A stretch of 64,000 nt of DNA. Source: Pedobacter sp. KBW06 (GTDB lineage: Bacteria; Bacteroidota; Bacteroidia; Sphingobacteriales; Sphingobacteriaceae). Location: contig NZ_QAJL01000004.1 in NCBI RefSeq assembly GCF_003852525.1, forward strand, positions 686,459 to 750,458. Reading direction: 5' to 3'. Shown here in pieces: positions 49,611 through 58,046 of this stretch (the stretch's first letter is position 1; every line of letters starts with the position of its first letter). A program made the position numbers and the translations under genes. A model generated the notes under the pieces. That model worked only from the letters and a program-made list of their open reading frames with translations. It searched no databases and was not told the origin of the DNA.

Positions 49611-52199
49611 ATGATGCAGAAACAACGCGCAAAAGGTCAGAGAGAATCTGTTTTTAACAATGAAGTTGTATCCAGATTTGAACTTTATAACAGCCTTTTC
49701 CTTACCCTTCCCTTCTACAAAGTAAAAGATACCGGAACCCTACTTCCACTCTTCATTAAATATTGTGAAGACGGTGTCAAGAACCACGAAACGCCAGCAG
49801 GAATCATCAATGCATTTTTTGAAAAGTACACTCAAAATAATTCTAAAAAAGACATTATAGACTTACTTTTCCGCTTCATTCAATACATAGAACGTCAGGT
49901 TGTATTGTTTGATGCTGTTGAAGATGCCTCCTTCAATAAACTGAATGCAGATGAAGAACACAGTGCTTTACTGGTTTATCTGAAGAAGGGGATCGACAAC
50001 AAAGCCCTGAACGAAAAAATAGAAAAGCTGATTGACGAGTTTTCTTTACGGCTGGTCTTAACGGCCCACCCTACCCAGTTTTACCCGGGAAGTGTACTGT
50101 CGATCATTACCGACCTGACCTCAGCGATAAAAACCAACGATATCTCCACCATCAATCAATTGCTGCAGCAGCTGGGAAAAACGCCTTTTTTCAATAAAAA
50201 ATCGCCGACCCCGGTAGATGAAGCATTGAGTCTGGCCTGGTACCTTGAAAATGTGTTTTATTTTGCCGCAGCAAACATTCAATCAGAAATCGATCAAAGT
50301 CTGAACGACTATAACCTGGAATCCAAAAAGATCATAGAACTGGGCTTCTGGCCGGGCGGAGATCGTGATGGAAATCCAAATGTACATGCCGACTCCACGA
50401 TTCAGGTGTCTAAAATGCTTCGTCAGATTCTCTTCAGGTGCTATTACAGGGATTTTAGAAACCTGAAACGCCGCATTACTTTCAGAGGAGTAGAAGACAA
50501 TATTTCGCTTGTTCATGATGTCCTGTACAAAAATGCGTTTGATCCAAATATTGAAACCGAGAACATTGCAGATTTCCTGATTGAAAATCTGAATAAAATA
50601 AAAACAACCCTGGTAGAAGATCACGATGGCTTATTTTCGGATCTTGTTTCAGACCTTATCCGTAAAGTAGAGCTTTATGGCAGCCATTTTGCGTCTCTGG
50701 ACATCAGACAAGACAGCAGGGTATTAAGGGATGTTCATACTTTCTGCAGGAACAACAAGCCAATCAATGCTTTATATCCTGAAAATTATGATACCCTAAG
50801 TGAAGAACAGAAGATCAAAGCACTGGTCTTTAAAAGCGCAAAGATAAATTATACGGAACAACCAGGTTCTTTAATACAGGATACCCTGGAAACCATTGCC
50901 GAGCTCAAACAAATCCAGCAAAGCAACGGGGAGATGGCCTGCCACAGGTTCATCATCAGCAATTGTCAGCAGGCAAGTGATATCCTTCAACTGATGGAGC
51001 TTTTTCTATGGAACGGCTGGACAGAAGATGACCTCACGGTAGATTTCGTGCCTCTTTTTGAAACGGTACATGACCTTGCCGATGCGGCAGAAATCATGGA
51101 GACCTTATACAGTCATCCTTTTTATAAAAAGCACCTGGCTTATAGAGGCGGCAAACAGCACATCATGCTTGGCTTCTCCGACAGTACCAAGGATGGTGGC
51201 TATTTAATGGCCAACTGGTCAATCTTTAACGCTAAAGTAGCCCTTACCGCTACCGCAGATAAACACAACATTCAACTGGCCTTTTTTGATGGCAGAGGAG
51301 GCCCTCCATCAAGAGGAGGAGGTAAAACTCACCGCTTCTATGCTTCCATGGGTAAAGAAATTGCCAATAAGAACATTCAGCTGACCATTCAGGGGCAAAC
51401 CATCAGTTCTCAGTATGGTTCCATTGACAGTGCAGAATTCAATATGGAGCAATTGATCAATGCCGGGATCTCTGCAGGAATGAAAGAAAAACACAACATT
51501 TTACTGGATCCGCTGCATAAAAACTTACTGGACGAAATGGCGACCAACAGCTACGAGTCTTATGTGTCTTTACGTAAACATCCATTATTCCTGAGCTATC
51601 TGGAGAAATTCTCTCCTTTAACGCTGCTTTCAAAAATTACCATCAGCAGCAGGCCGGTAAAAAGAAATTCCGGAGGGTCCCTGAAACTGGAAGACCTGAG
51701 GGCAATCAGCTTTGTAACGGCATGGAGCCAGTTAAAACAAAACATTCCCGGCTTCTATGGTATAGGAACGGCATTGAAGAATCAGGAAAACGAAGGAAAC
51801 TGGGATAAAGTGGTTAAGACTTACCAGGAATCAGGATACTTCAAAACCATTATCGACAACTGTATGATGTCTATGAGCAAGGCTGATTTCTCTATTACGG
51901 CCCATTTTGCGAATGACAAAGAATATGGTGCTTTCTGGAAAATGCTCTATGACGAATTTGAGCTATCTAAGACGCTCTTATTAAAGTTGTCCGGACATGA
52001 GACCTTAATGGAAAATTACCCCGTTGAGAAGCGCTCTATTTCGGTTAGAGAGAAGATCGTCCTTCCATTGGTCTTGATCCAGCATTATGCATTGGAACAA
52101 CTTCAAAGTGAAGTTACGGAAGAAGAACAGCAATCTCTGGAAAAACTATCCATCAGAACGGTGTATGGCATCGTAAATGCGGGTAGGAATCTCGCTTAA
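49611..52199 (+). CDS. ppc: Phosphoenolpyruvate carboxylase
   Basis: An 862-residue anaplerotic enzyme making oxaloacetate from PEP and bicarbonate. Catalytic motifs are VLTAHPTQFYPG near 155 (active-site His), GFWPGGDRDGNPNVHAD near 245, LGFSDSTKDGGYLMANW near 525, and FFDGRGGPPSRGGGKTHRFYA near 560 (the mobile glycine loop with arginine). The C-terminus ends VNAGRNLA rather than the usual RNTG, but the position corresponds. Two ATG codons are adjacent (49611, 49614). A terminator-like leader and an inverted repeat precede it. Confidence 0.96.
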   Translation: MMQKQRAKGQRESVFNNEVVSRFELYNSLFLTLPFYKVKDTGTLLPLFIKYCEDGVKNHETPAGIINAFFEKYTQNNSKKDIIDLLFRFIQYIERQVVLFDAVEDASFNKLNADEEHSALLVYLKKGIDNKALNEKIEKLIDEFSLRLVLTAHPTQFYPGSVLSIITDLTSAIKTNDISTINQLLQQLGKTPFFNKKSPTPVDEALSLAWYLENVFYFAAANIQSEIDQSLNDYNLESKKIIELGFWPGGDRDGNPNVHADSTIQVSKMLRQILFRCYYRDFRNLKRRITFRGVEDNISLVHDVLYKNAFDPNIETENIADFLIENLNKIKTTLVEDHDGLFSDLVSDLIRKVELYGSHFASLDIRQDSRVLRDVHTFCRNNKPINALYPENYDTLSEEQKIKALVFKSAKINYTEQPGSLIQDTLETIAELKQIQQSNGEMACHRFIISNCQQASDILQLMELFLWNGWTEDDLTVDFVPLFETVHDLADAAEIMETLYSHPFYKKHLAYRGGKQHIMLGFSDSTKDGGYLMANWSIFNAKVALTATADKHNIQLAFFDGRGGPPSRGGGKTHRFYASMGKEIANKNIQLTIQGQTISSQYGSIDSAEFNMEQLINAGISAGMKEKHNILLDPLHKNLLDEMATNSYESYVSLRKHPLFLSYLEKFSPLTLLSKITISSRPVKRNSGGSLKLEDLRAISFVTAWSQLKQNIPGFYGIGTALKNQENEGNWDKVVKTYQESGYFKTIIDNCMMSMSKADFSITAHFANDKEYGAFWKMLYDEFELSKTLLLKLSGHETLMENYPVEKRSISVREKIVLPLVLIQHYALEQLQSEVTEEEQQSLEKLSIRTVYGIVNAGRNLA

Positions 52200-52205
52200 A
52201 CTTAT

Positions 52206-52288
52206 AAAAAATGGAACTACTCTTTTCATCCCCGAATCTTTGCTGAAGGGCAAATATTCGAATGTCTTCAAAGGGTAGTTCTTTTTTT
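52206..52288 (+). terminator. Branched terminator after ppc
   Basis: Outer stem GAACTAC (52214-52220)/GTAGTTC (52275-52281) followed by seven T residues. The loop holds a second hairpin: CGAAT and TTTGC pair with GCAAA and ATTCG (52233-52260), with one mismatch and loop TGAAGG. Confidence 0.7.
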
Positions 52289-52430
52289 ATAAAAATCCTG
52301 CTCCATCGGTTGGGGGGCTAGGTAAAGGTAGGGCGTCGTTTACCGGAAGTTTAATTAAGCTGACCACGGTATCAAGCTGATTTGCTTTTTTGAAACGATC
52401 ACTATCCAGCCAAATCTTCTGGATAGGCAT
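52287..52430 (-). CDS. Possible small protein or gene remnant (47 aa)
   Basis: A 47-codon minus-strand frame (MPIQKIWLDSDRFKKANQ at its start, proline-rich end) inside the 382-base gap between ppc and the AhpD-like gene, lying between two terminators. No family or promoter was recognised, so this is weak. The remaining bases of the gap hold only the two terminator structures. Confidence 0.2.
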   Translation of the reverse strand: MPIQKIWLDSDRFKKANQLDTVVSLIKLPVNDALPLPSPPTDGAGFL

Positions 52431-52452
52431 CCTGCAGGGAACTTCATTTCAT

Positions 52453-52543
52453 AAAAAAAGAAGCGCTCTATGAAAAGGCCTAGAAAATTTACGCTCCTTC
52501 AGCGCAAAAGGTTTCAGCCTTTGAATAGGAATGCTTCTTTTTT
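52453..52543. terminator. Large structured terminator between ppc and AhpD-like gene
   Basis: Ends A7-GAAGC (52453-52464) and GCTTCT-T-tract (52533-52543) pair. The 68-base interior contains AAAGG/CCTTT and a GCGCT/AGCGC pairing. It works on paper in both directions and follows the minus-strand AhpD-like gene by about 40 bases. Confidence 0.6.
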
Positions 52544-52581
52544 AAGTAAGACCTACGTTATTCAGATCTTAAAGCGGAATA

Positions 52582-53166
52582 TTAGTAAATTACCTTACCT
52601 GCAGAAGTAACAATAGAGGCGATACGCACCGCATCAAATACTCTTTCTTCTGTTGCACCTAAAGCAAGGATAGATTTCTCGTGTGCATTTACACACATTT
52701 CGCATCCGTTAACCGCCGAAACAGCGATGCTCATCAACTCAAAGAACTCTTTCCCTGTTACAGGGCTGCTCATGATTTGCATGCGCACACGGGCAGGAAT
52801 TTGCGTGTATTTCTCTTTTCCTGTAAAATGACGGAAACGGTAAAACACATTGTTTAAGGCCAGTAATGACGCACAACCTACTGCTTCAGCAATTTCTTCC
52901 GCAGTTGCTTCTTTCGTTACAGCCAGTTTCTCGAAGAAATCAGTAAGGACTTTATTATTGTTATTTACAGCGATGCTTAAAGCGATCAGGGCACATTCTT
53001 TATCTGTCAGGTGTCCTGAGGTAAAAGTGCTGCTGAAATTTAGTTTTAAATCGCGTACATATCTTGAATTTCCCTTTTCTAAAAGGATCAGGCTTTCATT
53101 TCTATAATCAGCATCAAGGCCTACTACTGCCAGTAATTCCTGGATGGTTTCTGTCACTTCACTCAT
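52582..53166 (-). CDS. AhpD-like alkylhydroperoxidase (carboxymuconolactone decarboxylase fold)
   Basis: A 194-residue protein of the CMD/AhpD superfamily. The redox motif is GCEMCVNAHEKSILALGA with Cys155 and Cys158 plus His162; an earlier half resembles a second, cysteine-free repeat. It lies 78 bases after the peroxiredoxin gene on the same strand, so it likely serves as its electron donor or partner. A frame reaching 53211 would add 15 residues crossing the intergenic hairpin; MSEVTETIQELL at 53166 is preferred. Confidence 0.9.
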   Translation of the reverse strand: MSEVTETIQELLAVVGLDADYRNESLILLEKGNSRYVRDLKLNFSSTFTSGHLTDKECALIALSIAVNNNNKVLTDFFEKLAVTKEATAEEIAEAVGCASLLALNNVFYRFRHFTGKEKYTQIPARVRMQIMSSPVTGKEFFELMSIAVSAVNGCEMCVNAHEKSILALGATEERVFDAVRIASIVTSAGKVIY

Positions 53167-53192
53167 GATATTCAAATTTTTAGGGTAAAAGA

Positions 53193-53223
53193 AATCCCTG
53201 CAAAAATGCATTTTACAGGGATT
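53193..53223. terminator. Hairpin between peroxiredoxin and AhpD-like genes
   Basis: Eight-base-pair stem AATCCCTG/CAGGGATT, extended inward by the palindrome AAAATGCATTTT with one bulge. On the minus strand only TTTCTTTT follows after GGGA, so partial termination or mRNA stabilisation, giving more peroxiredoxin than AhpD-like protein, is plausible. Confidence 0.45.
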
Positions 53224-53244
53224 CTCATTATTTGGAACAGTAAA

Positions 53245-53790
53245 TTATACAGTTAAAGTTTCCTGACCTTTTTCCCAGTTACAAGGACAAAGCTCGTCAG
53301 TTTGCAAAGCATCAAGCACTCTGATTACTTCTTTAACGTTACGACCAACGCTTAAATCATTTACACTAGCCCAACGAACGATACCTTGAGGATCGATGAT
53401 GAAAGTAGCACGGTAAGCGATTTTTTCATTTGGTTCTAAAATGTCTAGAGCTTCAGCTAAAGATTTAGAAGTATCTGCTAACATTGGGAATTTCAAACCA
53501 CGTAAATCATCATGGTTGTTTCTCCAGGCAGCGTGAACAAACTCAGAATCCGTAGATGCACCGATCAAGGTAGTATCACGGTCACGGAATTCGCCATAGT
53601 TGTTGTTAAATTCAGCGATTTCTGTAGGGCAAACGAAAGTAAAATCTTTTGGCCACCAGAACATACAAGTCCATTGGTTGTTGTCGTTGATTAAAGAATC
53701 TGAAGTTAAAGTTTCGAATTCTTTACCTTTTTCTATGCTTACTACAGCTGTTTTCGAGAATGATGGAAATTGTTGACCTATATTTATCAT
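53245..53790 (-). CDS. Peroxiredoxin (2-Cys type)
   Basis: A 181-residue thiol peroxidase. The peroxidatic Cys54 is in PKDFTFVCPTEI. The C-terminal ELCPCNW (Cys168/Cys170) offers the resolving cysteine. The arginine and threonine of the active site fit AhpC/AhpE-type enzymes. MINIGQQFPSF at 53790 is the start; a longer frame to 53841 crosses the promoter. Paired with an AhpD-like gene, as in the mycobacterial AhpC-AhpD pair, though the order and reductant here are inferred. Confidence 0.95.
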   Translation of the reverse strand: MINIGQQFPSFSKTAVVSIEKGKEFETLTSDSLINDNNQWTCMFWWPKDFTFVCPTEIAEFNNNYGEFRDRDTTLIGASTDSEFVHAAWRNNHDDLRGLKFPMLADTSKSLAEALDILEPNEKIAYRATFIIDPQGIVRWASVNDLSVGRNVKEVIRVLDALQTDELCPCNWEKGQETLTV

Positions 53791-53810
53791 AATGTTTTTT
53801 TTTCGTTGCA

Positions 53811-53818
53811 CAAAGGTA
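53811..53818 (-). promoter_or_regulatory. Promoter for the peroxiredoxin-AhpD operon
   Basis: TACCTTTG on the minus strand (TAnnTTTG), 21 bases before the ATG. A TTG lies 20 bases further upstream, matching the expected -33 spacing. Confidence 0.6.
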
Positions 53819-53929
53819 AGGCTATATCCCCTCAAATGCAACCAAATTTAAGAGATAACAGATACTTAATACTGATAGACATATAGACAAAAACTATACT
53901 TCAATCTTTGATATTTAGTTTCTCTCTAT

Positions 53930-56296
53930 TTACTTTTTCAAGGTCGTTTCAAATAGTTTAAAGATCCTTTTATACTCATCTGTCCAGCTGGACGGCTCAA
54001 CAAAACCATGATCTTCAACCGGATAAACTGCCAGCTCCCAGTTGTTTTTTCCCAATTCTATCAGTCTTTGGGAAAGTCTTACGATATCCTGGAAGTGCAC
54101 ATTTACATCCACCATGCCGTGACACATCAGCAAATTGCCCTTTAAACCATCTGCAAAATAGATCGGCGAACTGCGTTTATAAGCCAGTTCATCGTTGTAA
54201 GGTTCATTTAAAATATTAGAAGTATAACCATGATTGTAATGCGCCCAGTCTGTAACCGACCTCAGCGCCCCACCACTTGCAAAAACTTCCGGTTCGGTGA
54301 ATAAGGCCATCAAGGTAATGAAACCGCCGTAGGAGCCGCCATATAGCCCCACATGCTTAGGATCTACATTGTATTTCTCTACCAACATTTTTACGCCGTC
54401 TACCTGATCTGTCAGGTCCTTTCCTCCCATATGCCTGTAAATCCCTGTACGGTGATCTCTGCCATATCCTGAACTTGCCGTGTAATCGATATCAATGACC
54501 GTATAGCCATTGTCTGCCAGCAAATTATTAAACATGTATTCCCTGGAATACTGACTCCACCAGTAGTGCACATTTTGTAAATATCCGGCACCATGGACAA
54601 ATACCACCGCAGGGCGATTCGGATGTGGCTTTGCTGCCGGATAGACTCTGGCATAGACATCAGCGCCATAGCGGTTTTTGAAAGAAACCAGATCCGGTTC
54701 TCTCCATTGATATGAATTGAATTCCTTAGAAGAAGAATTTGTCACCTGCACCGCTTTTGCTCCCGGCTTATTGGGTTGCAGATACAGCTCCCAGGGCTTA
54801 TTCATATACGAGTAGTTAATCGCCAGCCATTTTTCATCTGGTGAAAGCGTCACATCGTTCCCCCCCTTCATACCTGTGAGTTGAATCAGATTCCCTCCGT
54901 TTACATCCAGTTTGTAAAAATGGGTAATCCCCGGATGTGTTTTATTCCCACTGATATAAAATGTCTTCTTGTCTTTGGAAAGCTGTAGTTTTTGGACCTC
55001 CCATTTGCCGGAAGTCAGTTGTTTCTTTTCTCCTGTTGTGATATTGGCCAGGTAAAGGTGGCTATATCCGCTGGCTTCACTTTGAAAATAAAAACGGTTT
55101 TGATCTACCCATCCGATATTTCTCGGTCCTATCCCAGGTCCGCCAATCCAGGCTTCATCTCTCTGCCGGTCGATGATACTCAGGTTTCCTGTTGCCGCAT
55201 CCAGTTTGAGAATCCAGAGGTCCTTATTGTCCAGGGCATCAGCAACCAGGATTGCTGCGCTTCCTGATTCGTTCCAGAAAGGCCCGCTTAGGTTTACCTG
55301 CCGGTCTTCATTCTTTTTCTTACGTTCTTCCAGTTGCTTAGGATAATCCTTTACGTAGTCCGGAAGGTCTTTTATTCCAGGAATTTGTTCCGTATGCACG
55401 CTATACACCGTATCTCTTTGCTGATCGTAAATAAAGCTCTCGTAGGTCGGCATTGGTTCTCCAACTTTAGTCCGCCCCGCTATATCCTCCGTATATCCGG
55501 AAGAAGTGACATAGTTGGGAACAATGGTATTCGTGCCGCCCGAAGGGGGAGTAATCAATTTATAACTGATATACCTTGCATCAGGGCTGATCACTATTCC
55601 CGTCAAGAACTTTTCTCCAAGATATAGCGCCCTTAAAGGTTTCTCTTTTGGGGAGTCATTCGTCTTATCAAAGATTCCTTTCGCCGGGTTGCTTTCTTTA
55701 TTTCTCTTTTTTATGATGTCAAACAGATTTGCCTGATCTTCTTTTAGCCAGGTATCCTGAGGCAAAGCTTTCTTTTTATCTCCGGCAGCTCCTGGTTTTC
55801 CTTTTACAAAATTGGTCACCTGGCGAATTTCATTACTGCTCAGGTCTAGTAGAAAGAGATTTTCGCCACGCTGAAAGAACACATTTCCATTTTTTAGGAA
55901 CCCGGCATTGCTTTCTCTTTCCAGCGTACGCGTCAGGCGCTGTTCTTTCTTCGTTTTTAAGTTGTAGAGGTAAATATCCCCTCCTTTTTCGGCAATTCCC
56001 ATGCTCCCATTGTCAGCATACGTATAATTCATCCCAATCGCGGACTCTTTTAGTTTTTCGCTGGCCTTCTCTATTTTCCCTGAAGAGACATTTACCTGAT
56101 ATCCTTCATTTTTCTCCTTATTTTCAGGATTCCAGTCAAAAAAGACCGTTTTACTATCGGCAGACCAACGGAAATTGGAGGGCGCTACCCCAAGCCACTT
56201 CTGATCACGCATGATCTTTTCAACAGTAAGGGGGGCAATTTGCTGTGCCTGTGCAGCAGTGCCTAAAAGCAGGAATAATGCAATTGATTTTTTCAT
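53930..56296 (-). CDS. Secreted S9-family serine peptidase (DPP IV/prolyl oligopeptidase type)
   Basis: A 788-residue exported peptidase with signal peptide (MKKSIALFLLLGTAAQAQ), a long beta-propeller region (about 30-520, with repeated WSADSK- and LSPDEKW-type blades) and a C-terminal alpha/beta hydrolase domain. The nucleophile is in GLYGGSYGGFITL and the catalytic histidine in YPVEDHGFVEP; the aspartate is expected in MCHGMVDVNVHF. Its ATG directly follows the stop of the M14 gene, so it is the third gene of an exported-peptidase unit. Confidence 0.93.
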   Translation of the reverse strand: MKKSIALFLLLGTAAQAQQIAPLTVEKIMRDQKWLGVAPSNFRWSADSKTVFFDWNPENKEKNEGYQVNVSSGKIEKASEKLKESAIGMNYTYADNGSMGIAEKGGDIYLYNLKTKKEQRLTRTLERESNAGFLKNGNVFFQRGENLFLLDLSSNEIRQVTNFVKGKPGAAGDKKKALPQDTWLKEDQANLFDIIKKRNKESNPAKGIFDKTNDSPKEKPLRALYLGEKFLTGIVISPDARYISYKLITPPSGGTNTIVPNYVTSSGYTEDIAGRTKVGEPMPTYESFIYDQQRDTVYSVHTEQIPGIKDLPDYVKDYPKQLEERKKKNEDRQVNLSGPFWNESGSAAILVADALDNKDLWILKLDAATGNLSIIDRQRDEAWIGGPGIGPRNIGWVDQNRFYFQSEASGYSHLYLANITTGEKKQLTSGKWEVQKLQLSKDKKTFYISGNKTHPGITHFYKLDVNGGNLIQLTGMKGGNDVTLSPDEKWLAINYSYMNKPWELYLQPNKPGAKAVQVTNSSSKEFNSYQWREPDLVSFKNRYGADVYARVYPAAKPHPNRPAVVFVHGAGYLQNVHYWWSQYSREYMFNNLLADNGYTVIDIDYTASSGYGRDHRTGIYRHMGGKDLTDQVDGVKMLVEKYNVDPKHVGLYGGSYGGFITLMALFTEPEVFASGGALRSVTDWAHYNHGYTSNILNEPYNDELAYKRSSPIYFADGLKGNLLMCHGMVDVNVHFQDIVRLSQRLIELGKNNWELAVYPVEDHGFVEPSSWTDEYKRIFKLFETTLKK

Positions 56297-58036
56297 TTAG
56301 TTTGTTTTTGAGGCCAGGCCTCCTTTTTTACTGGACACGTTTACCGTAAATTTTGTTCCTCCTTTTACAATCCAGCGAACCGTGACATAGCCATTTCCGG
56401 GAATGTTATCGACTTTCACATTTGCCACATCTCTTTTCTGCTCGGTACTGATATTCAGGTCTCTGTTAGTAACGATCATACTCGCAACCACAGTTCCTCC
56501 GGTTAAAGATACAACATCCGGAACTTCAATATTATTCTTAATATCCTGACTGGAATGTGTGGGAATCATTCGTTCATTGGCTACAACCGCGGTAACCTGA
56601 GAAAGGCCCCCTCCAAGCTCCTTCACTTCCAGTTCGGTGACTTTTAATTTTGGCGTATGGTAAGCATGATACACGCTGAAAGCCATATTTCTATGGGCAT
56701 CACTTTCCAGTAAAAAGCCCGGATGTAACCGTGTATAGGTCTTTTTGAACCCACCAATTTCGATATCTCCATATTGAGGATGCCTGAAAGGATGCCAGTC
56801 TACAAAAGCATCCTTCATCAGCAAGTCTTTATCAAAGGTATATTGCTGTGCCTGAGCCTTATCGGCATCCCCTTCTGTTTTATTATAAAGCGAGTAATTT
56901 GTCCAGAGTTCATTAGAGAAAGTATAGATCCCACGACCGCCATAGAACCAGTCCAGTTCTCCTCCAAATACAGAATACATATCCTTATACACAACCAGAT
57001 AGCGGTATCCCGGCAATAATTCCTCTCCTTTCTTTCCAAGCGCGTCGTATACCCTGGCATCAAGCGCATTGTAAGTATCCACATCCTCTATCGCTCCCGG
57101 TCCTCTCAGGATCATTCCTCCGTTATTGTGATAAGACTGTGCGGCAGCGATATTCGGGTGTTTCATTGCAAATTCTGCCACAGCACGGTTTTCAGGGATG
57201 GAAAAAGGGTATTTATAAGCTCCCGACTGCACATAATTTGGCTGCCAGTTCCAACCCCAGTCGCGATTTGGATCGTAAAAGCCCTCTCCGTCCTCATTCA
57301 CGAGTCCATCTCCATCATTATCTATTCCTTCCTGCCCCAGCAATTCGTATTCCCCCTGTTCGTCGGCCCCAACCAGAATCATCCTCCTGGGATCTGTAAC
57401 ATCAGCTCTAAACCGGCCGTTTACATTTTTTCTGCGCATCATCACAATGTGACCATCTCCATCAAGGTCATCAAATCCATCCTCATTTACTGAACCATCA
57501 CGATCGTTATCAATCGGTAACAATCCCGATCTTGGAGAATGTGCCGTATTTGCTTTATGAATAAAGTTGTCCCTTGCATCCGGATTGATGGTCGGTGCGA
57601 TGTAGAATGTTTTTTCTGCCAGTAAAGCCTTTACAGCGGGGTTTCCCTGCTGGAACATTTCTGCCAGATACCAGGCCGTATAAAGGGCAAATTCTGCCCC
57701 CTGAATCTCATTGGAATGGATATTCCCATCAATATACATTGCAGGTTTTTGATCCGCATTTCCTGATTTATGGTCCGTAATCGTCATCACCCAAAGGTCT
57801 TTCCCTTCAAAGGATTTCCCCATTGATTCCAGCTTTACCAGGTCAGGATGCGCTTGTGCCAATTTTTTACAGAGCTCCGTTAAAGCAGTATAATCGTAGT
57901 ACCTGTTCCAGCTAATCGGAACTTTAGGGTTAGAGGGGCTACCCACCGCAGCAATAATATTTTCTGGTTTTTGAGCTTTTACTAAAGTACTGCAAACCAT
58001 TCCTGCGGCCATCAGCATTATATATTTCATCTTCAT
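56297..58036 (-). CDS. Secreted M14 zinc carboxypeptidase (active-site complete)
   Basis: A 579-residue exported peptidase with signal peptide (MKMKYIMLMAAGMVCSTLVKAQ). All key residues can be placed: zinc ligands His107 and Glu110 in GNIHSNE, His303 in SYHNNGG, and catalytic Glu376 in FSNELW. Between the first and third ligand sits an aspartate-rich insertion (about 176-260) with DNDRDGSVNEDG, DDLDGDG and DNDGDGLVNEDG, like EF-hand or dockerin calcium loops. The C-terminal 110 residues look like a beta-sandwich. The ATG at 58036 is chosen for its signal peptide. It starts ten bases after the paralogue upstream. Confidence 0.92.
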   Translation of the reverse strand: MKMKYIMLMAAGMVCSTLVKAQKPENIIAAVGSPSNPKVPISWNRYYDYTALTELCKKLAQAHPDLVKLESMGKSFEGKDLWVMTITDHKSGNADQKPAMYIDGNIHSNEIQGAEFALYTAWYLAEMFQQGNPAVKALLAEKTFYIAPTINPDARDNFIHKANTAHSPRSGLLPIDNDRDGSVNEDGFDDLDGDGHIVMMRRKNVNGRFRADVTDPRRMILVGADEQGEYELLGQEGIDNDGDGLVNEDGEGFYDPNRDWGWNWQPNYVQSGAYKYPFSIPENRAVAEFAMKHPNIAAAQSYHNNGGMILRGPGAIEDVDTYNALDARVYDALGKKGEELLPGYRYLVVYKDMYSVFGGELDWFYGGRGIYTFSNELWTNYSLYNKTEGDADKAQAQQYTFDKDLLMKDAFVDWHPFRHPQYGDIEIGGFKKTYTRLHPGFLLESDAHRNMAFSVYHAYHTPKLKVTELEVKELGGGLSQVTAVVANERMIPTHSSQDIKNNIEVPDVVSLTGGTVVASMIVTNRDLNISTEQKRDVANVKVDNIPGNGYVTVRWIVKGGTKFTVNVSSKKGGLASKTN

Positions 58037-58046
58037 GATCTGCAAA

